Assembly (NCBI GenBank): GCA_034437615.1
Contig: DAOTTW010000244.1
Span: 1-35,125, forward strand
Origin: DAOTTW01 sp034437615
GTDB taxonomy: Bacteria > Chloroflexota > Anaerolineae > Aggregatilineales > Phototrophicaceae
Direction of reading: 5' to 3'
DNA length: 35,125 bases
Shown: positions 16,636 through 23,935 of the stretch, in pieces
How positions within the stretch are numbered: position 1 is the first letter of the stretch
How the letters are laid out: each line of letters opens with the position of its first letter
Program-made: the position numbers and the translations under genes
The notes under the pieces: model-generated
What the model was told of the DNA's origin: nothing
The model's input: only the letters and a program-made list of their open reading frames with translations
The model's database searches: none

Positions 16636-18639
16636 ATGCGTCTTGGCTCTACATCTTCCAGGCCAGCCACGCGGCGGCGTTGGTGGTTAGCGCTGCTGCC
16701 TAGGCGTCGGCGCACCCTGATAAGCTATCTGGCACCGGAACCGCAGACGCCGCAGATCGTAAAGTTCAGCCAACCGCAAAACCCCGGCCTACGTGCTGGC
16801 ATCGCGCTAGCCTCCGTCACGCTGACGGGCATAGGCTTGTTTGTGCCTGTGGTGAATACAGTCGGCGCGGGTTTGGTCGCTCTCAGCGTAGTGGCGCTGT
16901 CGTTAGAGGCCCTGCGCGACCTGATCCGTGAGCACCGACTGCGTGCAAACGTGTTACAGGCGTTTTTCGCGGGTGGCTTGCTGGCGGCGGGTGTGCCTTT
17001 TTTGGCTGCGACATCGACCTTTAGTTACAGCGTGGGCTTCTGGTTCATCGGGCGCACGCAGGACCGCACGCTCAAGACTATCACCACAAACTACAACGCC
17101 ACAACACAATATGCGCTACGCTTGTCAGCCACAGATGCAGGCCAAGCAGCCGACGCGCTAGCGACAGCGACAGAAGCGCATACGCCCGTTAGGGCGCTAC
17201 AGCGCGGCGATGTGGTGCGCGTGTACGCTGGTAATGCGATCCCGGTGGATGGTGAGGTCGTTGGCGGGTCCGCTAGCGTGGATAAGCAGCAACTCACGGG
17301 CGAAAGCAAATTGGTCGATGTCTTCCCCGGCGATAGCGTGCTGGCATCGGGGCTGGTCGTGTCGGGCTATCTGGATGTGCGCATTGACCGCACCGGGGAT
17401 GAGATCGTTGTGGCGCAGATCGAGCAGATGTTGGCGGAGGCACAGGATTATCGGCAGATGGTCGAAGCGCGTGCGGGCAGCCTTGCAGATTCGACAGTGC
17501 TGCCGACACTGGGCGCAGGGGCCGTGACGGGTGTGCTGTTCGGGCCTGTGGTCGGCTATAACGTCGTGATGGCCAATTATATGAATGTTATGCGACTGGC
17601 GGTGTCGGTTAGCCTGCTGAATTACTTAGAGCGCATCAGCCGCATGGGTGTTTTCGTCAAGGATGGTCGGGCGCTGGAGCTATTGCAGGATGTAGACACC
17701 ATCGTTTTCGATAAAACGGGCACGCTGACGCTGAATCAGCCCACACTGTATAAACTGACGCCGTTTGCGGGCATGGACGCGGATACATTGTTGGCGCTGG
17801 CGGCGGCGGTTGAAGCACATCAGCAGCACCCCATTGCAGAGGCCATCCGGCAAGCCGCCACAGAGCTTGACTTATCGCTGCCGACGGTGGAGCAGGTAAC
17901 GATGATGGCAGGCAGCGGCATTCAGGCACGCTATCAGGGGCGCATGGTGCGTATCGGCAGTGAACGCATGATGCGGCAGGCAGGCATAGACATCCCAGCA
18001 GAGGCGCAAACCGTGCGCGAAGCCGCGCTAGAGCATGGGGCGACGCTGGTCTACATTGCGCTGGACGAGCAGCTTTACGGCACGCTGGAATTGCAGCAGA
18101 CGATCCGCGCCAGCGCAGCCGAAGTCGTGGCCAGGATCAAGCAGCTCGGCTTAAGTGTGATCGTCATGTCCGGCGATGAGACCAACGCCACCACCTATCT
18201 CGCGCAGCAGGTCGGCATTGATGAGGCCATCGCGGAGGTGCTGCCGCAGGATAAGGGGCGCTTGATCGAGCGCTGGCAGGCTGAAGGGCGCAATGTGTGC
18301 TTTGTGGGGGATGGCATCAACGATGCACTGGCGCTGAGATTGGCGCGGGTGTCGATGACCTTGCGTGGGGCCTCTGCTATTGCCACCGACAGCGCACAAA
18401 TCATCCTGCTCAACGAGGATTTGCGCAGCATCCCGCAGTTGATCGAGCTAGCACGGCAGTATCAGCGCGATGTGACGATTAACGCGGGTACGCCTGTGCT
18501 TGGCTCCGTTATCGGTATGGCTAGCGTCACGTTTGGCGGCCTCGGCCTGATTGCTGTGTATGGCGTGTGGGCGCTAGTCGGCGGCGTCAGCTTCACGAAT
18601 GCGCTGCTGCCACGCTTGCGCCCATTGGAAACCGAGTAG
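16636..18639 (+). CDS. P1B-like P-type ATPase lacking the CPx motif
   Basis: This 667-residue cation pump has GAGGA at 16622-16626 setting the start. The cytoplasmic machinery is complete: the A-domain TGES (221-224), phosphorylation site DKTGTLT (Asp359), the P1B-type His-Pro in the N-domain (QQHPIAEA, His398-Pro399), and the hinge GDGIND (558-563). I count about eight membrane segments: two pairs before the A-domain, one pair before the P-domain, and one pair at the C-terminus. The segment just before the P-domain, where heavy-metal pumps carry CPC, SPC or CPH, reads MANYMNVMRLAVSVS. The only Cys I see is in RNVCFVGDG. There is no N-terminal metal-binding domain. The HP motif places it near P1B, but the ion is not predictable. 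The phrase VSMTLRGAS after GDGIND is a subfamily mark. A long stem-loop follows the stop. Confidence 0.93.
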   Translation: MRLGSTSSRPATRRRWWLALLPRRRRTLISYLAPEPQTPQIVKFSQPQNPGLRAGIALASVTLTGIGLFVPVVNTVGAGLVALSVVALSLEALRDLIREHRLRANVLQAFFAGGLLAAGVPFLAATSTFSYSVGFWFIGRTQDRTLKTITTNYNATTQYALRLSATDAGQAADALATATEAHTPVRALQRGDVVRVYAGNAIPVDGEVVGGSASVDKQQLTGESKLVDVFPGDSVLASGLVVSGYLDVRIDRTGDEIVVAQIEQMLAEAQDYRQMVEARAGSLADSTVLPTLGAGAVTGVLFGPVVGYNVVMANYMNVMRLAVSVSLLNYLERISRMGVFVKDGRALELLQDVDTIVFDKTGTLTLNQPTLYKLTPFAGMDADTLLALAAAVEAHQQHPIAEAIRQAATELDLSLPTVEQVTMMAGSGIQARYQGRMVRIGSERMMRQAGIDIPAEAQTVREAALEHGATLVYIALDEQLYGTLELQQTIRASAAEVVARIKQLGLSVIVMSGDETNATTYLAQQVGIDEAIAEVLPQDKGRLIERWQAEGRNVCFVGDGINDALALRLARVSMTLRGASAIATDSAQIILLNEDLRSIPQLIELARQYQRDVTINAGTPVLGSVIGMASVTFGGLGLIAVYGVWALVGGVSFTNALLPRLRPLETE

Positions 18640-18640
18640 A

Positions 18641-18686
18641 TAGCCACTTGCGAATATCTGTGTTGCAGATACGCAGCAGATGGCTA
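18641..18686 (+). terminator. Long imperfect stem-loop after the P-type ATPase gene
   Basis: Starting 2 bp after the ATPase stop, three paired blocks nest: TAGCCA with TGGCTA (18641-18646/18681-18686), TTGCG with CGCAG (18648-18652/18672-18676, one G-U), and TATCTG with CAGATA (18655-18660/18666-18671) around a 5-nt loop. There is no clear T-run after it, so it may act as a factor-assisted terminator or as a 3'-end stabiliser between convergent genes. The rest of the gap to 18772 shows only a loose CAGCCTGT repeat (18699-18723). Confidence 0.5.
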
Positions 18687-18772
18687 CGTGATTATGTCAG
18701 CCTGTTAGTCCATCAGCCTGTCAGCCGAACAGAACCCCTGCTCATTGCTAACACGCTGACCCGCTGCTTCCC

Positions 18773-20044
18773 CTACCAACCGATGCCCGGTGTGGCCGTT
18801 GGGTCTTGCGGTTCATCATCGAAGCGAATTTCAAAGTGCAGGTGTGGCCCGCTGGAATTGCCCGTGCTGCCCACATAGCCGATGACCGTGCCTGCTGGTA
18901 CGTTCTGGCCACAACCGACGGCGCGGCTGCTCATGTGGCCGTAGAGCGTCGATTGGCGGCCATGAGCGAGCACGACGGTTTCGCCATAACCGAAGCGGCT
19001 GAAGCCACTGAACAGCACCGGACCACCATTAGCAGCGAGGATCGGCGTGCCAGTGGATGCAGCCAGATCAATACCACTGTGCCCGACGCTGAAGCCCCGC
19101 GTCCAGCGACCATTCGGCAGCGGGTTGGTCCAGACGGTGCCGCCGGAAGCCGGCACGCGCCCGCAACTGCCATTTTGACCGGATGCGAAGGTCACAAAGC
19201 TGACGTTGCCGGAGTCGTCGGTTTCGGTCTCGTAGCCGGGGTTCCAGTTCACATCGGGGCCGATGCCACCGGGCAGAAATAGCACCACACCACCGGGTAG
19301 CGTGTCCTCCGGCGTCAGGCCGTATAGTTCCGGGTTGTAGCCGGATTCAATCACATCATAGGCGTCTGCAATGTCGTAGCGCTCTGCGATTTGCTGGATG
19401 GTGAGTTGTTGCGTACCGAGCACCTGATGACACGCGCCATCTGTGGGTGGGATGCGCAGCACACTGCCAGGGCGCAGCACAAAGATGATTTCGCGGTCGT
19501 TGCACCATGCGAACGTTTCTTGTGCTAGCCCATAGCGGCGCGAAATGTCGAAGATCGTATCGCCGGGTTGAACCGTGTATTCGATGAACTCATTACGGGG
19601 TCGGTCCGGGATGATCGTAAACGGGTTGACATCCATATCCCCGAATGCGCCCGGCTCTGCCACGAAGGGCGTCGCCAGCAGCGACACCAATTGCGCACTA
19701 TCGACGGACGGCGGCAGATCGTCGGCGGGCCGTACCAGTTGTGTCTCTGGCATCGTGTCGCCCTGCACGATGATCGGCTCTGTTGTGGGCATTGGCTGCG
19801 TGGGTTGCGGCGCGTCGGTTTCGTCTACCAGTTGCGGCGCTTGATTTTGGTCTGGCAGCGGGGCGTTATCCTGCGGCAAAACCAGCAGCACAAGCGTGGC
19901 CACGCTGAAAGCCAACGCACCGAGCAGGCTCAGCCAGCCAACAGCCCGTTGCCAGCCAGCCGGACGCGGCTTTTCGTCGGGTGCTTGCACGGTGATACGC
20001 GGTTGCGTGTCGTCCATAAATTGCTTGTGTTGTCTCTGATTCAT
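18773..20044 (-). CDS. Membrane-anchored LysM-M23 peptidase
   Basis: This 423-residue envelope protein has a cytoplasmic basic N-terminus, one membrane segment (about 31-56, WLSLLGALAFSVATLVLL), and a Pro/Gln/Asp-rich linker. A LysM domain follows (about 155-199, YTVQPGDTIFDISRRYGL to VLRIPP), then a weaker second LysM-like stretch (about 203-258) and a C-terminal M23 (LytM) domain. The zinc ligands are complete: GHSGID (His322, Asp326), LYGH (His370) and HLHFE (His401, His403). It should bind peptidoglycan and cut peptide cross-links, or act as an amidase activator if the wall is atypical. Anchoring by a membrane segment keeps it near the membrane face. It is 112 bp downstream of the FesM-like gene on the same strand. 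Confidence 0.94.
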   Translation of the reverse strand: MNQRQHKQFMDDTQPRITVQAPDEKPRPAGWQRAVGWLSLLGALAFSVATLVLLVLPQDNAPLPDQNQAPQLVDETDAPQPTQPMPTTEPIIVQGDTMPETQLVRPADDLPPSVDSAQLVSLLATPFVAEPGAFGDMDVNPFTIIPDRPRNEFIEYTVQPGDTIFDISRRYGLAQETFAWCNDREIIFVLRPGSVLRIPPTDGACHQVLGTQQLTIQQIAERYDIADAYDVIESGYNPELYGLTPEDTLPGGVVLFLPGGIGPDVNWNPGYETETDDSGNVSFVTFASGQNGSCGRVPASGGTVWTNPLPNGRWTRGFSVGHSGIDLAASTGTPILAANGGPVLFSGFSRFGYGETVVLAHGRQSTLYGHMSSRAVGCGQNVPAGTVIGYVGSTGNSSGPHLHFEIRFDDEPQDPTATPGIGW

Positions 20045-20156
20045 AGTCCCCTCATGGATACAGCCGATTTTGCTGCATCTGCCACAGAAACCGCCGCAGT
20101 CTAGCGCAAGGCTTACAGGCGGTCAACGTCAGCGTAGGCCAAGCGCACACTAGCTG

Positions 20157-21656
20157 CTAATCAAACAAGAATTCGGTGCCGCGCATCTCCATCGGTAGCG
20201 CGAAAATCTGCACGGAAACCAATAGCAGCAGCAGCAAAACCAGCGCCCAGGGCATCAGCGCCAGCACGCCCTGCCGCCGATAGGCACGCAGCGCTGACCG
20301 TTGGGCAATGGCCATGCTCCACACAAAACCGCCGACCAGCGCCACGACCTGAATTAAGCCGATAAGCGCGTTATCGACGGGCACTGCAAAACGTGCCCAT
20401 TCTCCGGTTTGGCCCAGGAACTCTTGCATCACGGGGATAATCGACCCCGGCGCGATCAAAAAGTGAAAGCCATAATGTGCGATCCAGATGCCAAAACCCA
20501 GTGGGATAAAAGACGGCGCGAAGGTCGCAACGGTATCTCGCAGCGAATATTTACGCCCGGTGCCGCTGAAAAGCCGCGTCAGCCACGCTGCCGCAAGCGT
20601 CACCGCTACAGGCAGCAACAGGTTGCCGATGCCGAAGATCAGCAGCAGCACCGGAAAATCACTCGTGAAGCCGAAGGTATCTACCAGGGCTTGCTGCAAT
20701 TCATAGACGGGTGGCACCATGCCAAAGGCGTTTGTGATGCCCATAAACGCCAGCATAATCGCCAGCAACGACACATCCCAGCGTTTCGGCCATGCGCCCG
20801 CGTGCAGCAATTCACGGCCCGGTGTGCGCGTCAGCAGGCCGATGTTGTCATGCGGGCAGGCACGCACGCAATCCAGGCAGAGCGTGCAATCCAGGTTGCT
20901 GCTCAGTTGCGGTGGATACAAGAGCGTGCCACAGCCGAGCGTGCCCTGTGGCGTGTGCTGGATTTCGACGCGCTGTGTTTGCGTGCTGTCGCCGGATTTT
21001 ACGGGGATGTCATCGAAGCGAATGACGGGTTGCTGTGCATAGCTGCCGTTCACGCACTCTTTGCCGGCGCAGTTGGTGCAAATGTCCGCGTCTTTCACGC
21101 CGATTTGCGTGGGCGAAGCCGTTGCATACACGAAGTTAAACGTCCCCAACGGGCAGACGTATTTGCAAAAAGCCGATTCGGTGAAGAACGCTTCCAGCAC
21201 AAACGACGCCACGAAATAGGCGACGATCACCCAGGCCGTTAGCGCAGGGCTGGCCCACAAATCCAGCCATTCATAGATGAAGAAGATGCCGAACAAGCCC
21301 GCTATCGCCAGCCACTTATTGCGCAGGATTTTCGGCCAGCGCCGCCCACTGCTGCTGAGCTTCTTGGCCAATGTGCGCGGGATGGTGAACGGGCAGCCCA
21401 TGCAAAACAGGTTGCCGACCAGCAGAATAGCCAGCACGACGATACCGCGATAATGCACCCAGGGCGCGACCGTCGCCAGATTGCGTGAGGCCAGTTGTGG
21501 CCCGGTGAAGCCATCGTAGATTAGCAGCGCGGCAGCGATAAAGAACGGGGCTTGCAACACGAAGCGGCCATAGCGCCAGCGCAGCAACCGCCCAAGCAAG
21601 GGGATTTGCAGCAGGTCAAGCGCGTGTTTGGGGCGATATAGTGGTTTTGTTGCCAT
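20157..21656 (-). CDS. FesM-like polytopic 4Fe-4S membrane protein
   Basis: I start at the ATG at 21656 (499 residues); the longer frame begins at a TTG and has no support. About nine to eleven membrane segments surround iron-sulfur motifs. The NapH/CcoG-like motifs are NLFCMGCPF (Cys85, Cys88) and AFCKYVCPLG (Cys164, Cys168). The first cluster-binding loop is ICTNCAGKEC (Cys193, Cys196, Cys201) with a likely fourth ligand in LGCGTLLYP (Cys242). The second is a full ferredoxin motif CTLCLDCVRACP (Cys257, Cys260, Cys263, Cys267). This matches FesM-type proteins, thought to move electrons between a quinone or cytochrome and a soluble partner. No FixG, NapG, cytochrome or nitrate gene is nearby, so the pathway is open. 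Confidence 0.88.
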   Translation of the reverse strand: MATKPLYRPKHALDLLQIPLLGRLLRWRYGRFVLQAPFFIAAALLIYDGFTGPQLASRNLATVAPWVHYRGIVVLAILLVGNLFCMGCPFTIPRTLAKKLSSSGRRWPKILRNKWLAIAGLFGIFFIYEWLDLWASPALTAWVIVAYFVASFVLEAFFTESAFCKYVCPLGTFNFVYATASPTQIGVKDADICTNCAGKECVNGSYAQQPVIRFDDIPVKSGDSTQTQRVEIQHTPQGTLGCGTLLYPPQLSSNLDCTLCLDCVRACPHDNIGLLTRTPGRELLHAGAWPKRWDVSLLAIMLAFMGITNAFGMVPPVYELQQALVDTFGFTSDFPVLLLIFGIGNLLLPVAVTLAAAWLTRLFSGTGRKYSLRDTVATFAPSFIPLGFGIWIAHYGFHFLIAPGSIIPVMQEFLGQTGEWARFAVPVDNALIGLIQVVALVGGFVWSMAIAQRSALRAYRRQGVLALMPWALVLLLLLLVSVQIFALPMEMRGTEFLFD

Positions 21657-21814
21657 ATATGCGGTGCAATTCAGCAATGGACGATGTAGATACAATTATA
21701 GCTGGTGCCGGTAGCGAATAGAACCATTTTCGGCGGCCTGAATGCGTCCACAAAAAAGCCCAGCGTGTATCCCAAACGGTCTGGCGGATGCACCGTTGGG
21801 CGTGTTAACCGACC

Positions 21815-22438
21815 TCAGCACGCTTGCGCATAAATCGGCTCAATCGGCTCAGAGGCGTTACTATTCCAGCGTTGTTGATACATCAGCAAGGATACACGCG
21901 CATCCCAGAGGGTCGGGCACTGTACCGAAGCGCTGATTTGCAAGCCATCAGCGTAATCCAGCAACAGTTGCTCGGAGCGTGTAAGGTGTGTCAGCTTGCG
22001 CGGCTTACCAAAGACATGCAGCCAGGTGCCTAACGTAATGTTTGTATCCAATTCGATGTATTCAACCGTGTCCTCTTGAAAATTTCCGGTGAAGATAGCC
22101 CGTCCCTGAAAAAAGAGCGGCTGCTGGCCGCTCCAGCGCCAGCGTGCAAACTGCGTTGAATCCCCGGTATCGCCCGCTAATTCACCCAGGCCACGCAGGT
22201 CAACAATCTCGCTTACCCAGTCGTGTGTTTGGATGATTTGCAGTGCTGCCCTCGGTGACGTGCGTGCTGGATAGATGCCCATCAGGCAGGTTGCGCTGTC
22301 GCAGTCGATCGGCTGCTCTATGATTAACCGCACAGACGCAAAGTATTCGGCGTCGTAGCTCTGGCTGTGTACAAATGCGATCAACAGGCTACACAGGACA
22401 AAAATCAAGCCACTGACACGGATAAGGGGTTGCAACAT
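21815..22438 (-). CDS. Small exported protein with Chloroflexota-type Cys/Gly motif
   Basis: The ATG at 22438 (207 residues) is chosen because a strong GGAGGT (22444-22449) lies just upstream; the ATG at 22453 would place that site inside the gene. The N-terminus is a signal sequence (about residues 5-25, hydrophobic, cleavage near VHSQS). The mature part opens with a pattern familiar from uncharacterised Chloroflexota proteins: two nearby Cys (DCDSATC), MGIYPARTSP, then a helix and HDWVSEIV. The remainder is mostly beta (WRWSGQQPLFF, FTGNFQEDTVEYIEL), with further Cys near the end. I do not know the function. It is divergent from the secreted paralogue pair and shares a 115-bp control region with it. 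Confidence 0.82.
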   Translation of the reverse strand: MLQPLIRVSGLIFVLCSLLIAFVHSQSYDAEYFASVRLIIEQPIDCDSATCLMGIYPARTSPRAALQIIQTHDWVSEIVDLRGLGELAGDTGDSTQFARWRWSGQQPLFFQGRAIFTGNFQEDTVEYIELDTNITLGTWLHVFGKPRKLTHLTRSEQLLLDYADGLQISASVQCPTLWDARVSLLMYQQRWNSNASEPIEPIYAQAC

Positions 22439-22481
22439 AAGCACCTCCGGCATAAAAACCCATCAAGAACTATATCAAAGC

Positions 22482-22498
22482 GGCTACAGTTTGTAGCC
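22482..22498. promoter_or_regulatory. 17-bp perfect palindrome, candidate operator
   Basis: GGCTACA-GTT-TGTAGCC is a perfect 7-bp inverted repeat with a 3-bp centre. It lies between two divergent genes and overlaps the weak -35 (22491-22496) of the rightward promoter. This position suits a repressor or other dimeric regulator. No regulator gene is adjacent. Confidence 0.5.
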
Positions 22499-22521
22499 AG
22501 CGCTTTGCAGACTGCTATAAT
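22491..22521 (+). promoter_or_regulatory. Extended -10 promoter for the secreted paralogue pair
   Basis: TGC followed directly by TATAAT (22513-22521) is an ideal extended -10. The -35-like TTGTAG (22491-22496) is poor and 19 bp away, which extended -10 promoters tolerate. Transcription would start near 22528, leaving a 25-nt leader that contains the AGGAG ribosome site of the first gene. Confidence 0.55.
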
Positions 22522-22553
22522 CAGGTCAAACAGTTAGGAATCAGGAGTTCACT

Positions 22554-23258
22554 ATGCAAAGATTGCATAAAATGTTGACGATAACGCGCTTAATGCTGTT
22601 GCTGCTGCTTATTTTGGGTGCGCTCACAGCGATACAGGCCCAGGAGACGCAGCGCAGCATCAATAATATCTTCATCCACAGTGCTAGCACCGCCATCTTC
22701 ATCGAAAACGCCGATGGCACCCAAACGCTGACGTTGCAAAACGCGCCGCAGTTCACGCCCTGGCTGACGCCAAACGTCACCGTCGGCAGCGTACCGACCG
22801 CCGATATTGCCGTGAATTTCCCTGTGACCGATACAGGCTCTACGGCCATCATGGAGCTAGGGCAGCTTACGGTCTTCCTGACGCTGCTGGAAGCGGCCTA
22901 CGACCCGGCAACGGATGAGCTGGTGTATCAGGTACAGGTGAATAACGTCACATCCACACAAGCAGCAAAGAGCGACGCCGACGTGGGCAAAGAAATCATC
23001 GTGCCACGAGACCTGAATAACGTCACGCTGCTGCTACCTGCTGATACTGACCTGACGCTGACGCTGCTGCTGGGCGCGGACCTGAGCAATACGCCGAACC
23101 TGACCAATGTGCGTAACGCTGAGGATGGCCCGACCTGCGCTGAGTTGCCGTTGCTGCTGCAAAACCTGGGCTTGTTGCGCGGTCAGGTGACAGCAGATAA
23201 CCTGGAAACCTATAACGGCCTGGTCAGCGCTTACGAAGCCGCCCTGGACGTTTGCTAA
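22554..23258 (+). CDS. Secreted FTPW-motif protein, paralogue 1
   Basis: This 234-residue protein has AGGAG seven bases before its ATG. A signal peptide runs to about Ala29 (AIQA, then QETQ). The mature part is beta-rich and unrecognised. It shares with the next gene a run of matching segments: an N-terminal strand NIFIHSAST, then TLTLQNAPQFTPWLTP, a LTVFLTL strand, and LLPADTDLTLTLLLG. The C-terminus is a predicted helical hairpin bracketed by two Cys (PTCAEL and ALDVC) that could be closed by a disulfide. Tandem duplication with the next gene is clear. Function unknown; location outside the membrane is inferred from the signal peptide. Confidence 0.85.
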   Translation: MQRLHKMLTITRLMLLLLLILGALTAIQAQETQRSINNIFIHSASTAIFIENADGTQTLTLQNAPQFTPWLTPNVTVGSVPTADIAVNFPVTDTGSTAIMELGQLTVFLTLLEAAYDPATDELVYQVQVNNVTSTQAAKSDADVGKEIIVPRDLNNVTLLLPADTDLTLTLLLGADLSNTPNLTNVRNAEDGPTCAELPLLLQNLGLLRGQVTADNLETYNGLVSAYEAALDVC

Positions 23259-23276
23259 GCAAAGGAAAAATATAAC

Positions 23277-23933
23277 ATGAAACACACACGACACATCATC
23301 ATACTGAGCCTACTCTTGCTGTTGCCGCTGCTGAGCGTGCACGCACAGGATGAAGCCGTTGGCGACATCACGACACAGGGCACAAACGTCTTCATTCAGA
23401 GCGTGGCCAGCGCCACCTTGACGCAAGCCGTGAATGGCGGTTACACGCTGACGCTGGAAAATACGCCGAACTTCACGCCCTGGGTGACGCCAGATTTCAC
23501 GGTCAACAGCTTGAATAACATCGACATGCAAACCAACTGGGACGACAGCAGCAGCCCCGCCGTGTTGAAGCTAGGTGCCATCACTGTCTCGCTGACGCTA
23601 ACGGACCTGCGCTATGACACGCAGGCCAACGCCATCGAATACAGCGCGGAAATCGTGAACATCGACGCGCCCAATGCCACGATGACCGTCAGCGATTTGC
23701 CGAATGTGCTGCAAGATGCAACGCTGGTTATACCGGCCAATCTGGATTTCACGCTACAGTTGGTCATCGGTGATGATTTCGTCGGCTTCAACAACATGCC
23801 GAATGTGCGGGCTGCCATCGAAACAGATTGCAGCCCGCAGACGCTAGCTGCGCTAGACGCCTTGCTAGTGCAGGCAGCGGGCGATCAGGCCGAGAATATC
23901 CAGGCCGTGCTAGACGCCTGTGCTGTTGAGTAG
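23277..23933 (+). CDS. Secreted FTPW-motif protein, paralogue 2
   Basis: This 218-residue protein lies 18 bp behind paralogue 1 with its own AAAGGA ribosome site, so they form one operon. The signal peptide runs to about Ala23 (SVHA, then QDEA). Corresponding segments are NVFIQSVAS, TLTLENTPNFTPWVTP, ITVSLTLTDL, and VIPANLDFTLQLVIG. The Cys pair at the C-terminus is kept (ETDCSP and VLDACAVE) although the helical loop between is about ten residues shorter. Divergence is high outside these segments, so the duplication is old or fast-evolving. It converges on the flippase gene with 2 bp between stops. Confidence 0.85.
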   Translation: MKHTRHIIILSLLLLLPLLSVHAQDEAVGDITTQGTNVFIQSVASATLTQAVNGGYTLTLENTPNFTPWVTPDFTVNSLNNIDMQTNWDDSSSPAVLKLGAITVSLTLTDLRYDTQANAIEYSAEIVNIDAPNATMTVSDLPNVLQDATLVIPANLDFTLQLVIGDDFVGFNNMPNVRAAIETDCSPQTLAALDALLVQAAGDQAENIQAVLDACAVE

Positions 23934-23935
23934 CC

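Noticed and set aside
20409..21242. A 277-codon open frame on the plus strand
   Set aside because: It lies wholly inside the FesM-like gene on the other strand, its translation is rich in Arg, His and Gln with no domain pattern, and the opposite frame has clear iron-sulfur motifs.
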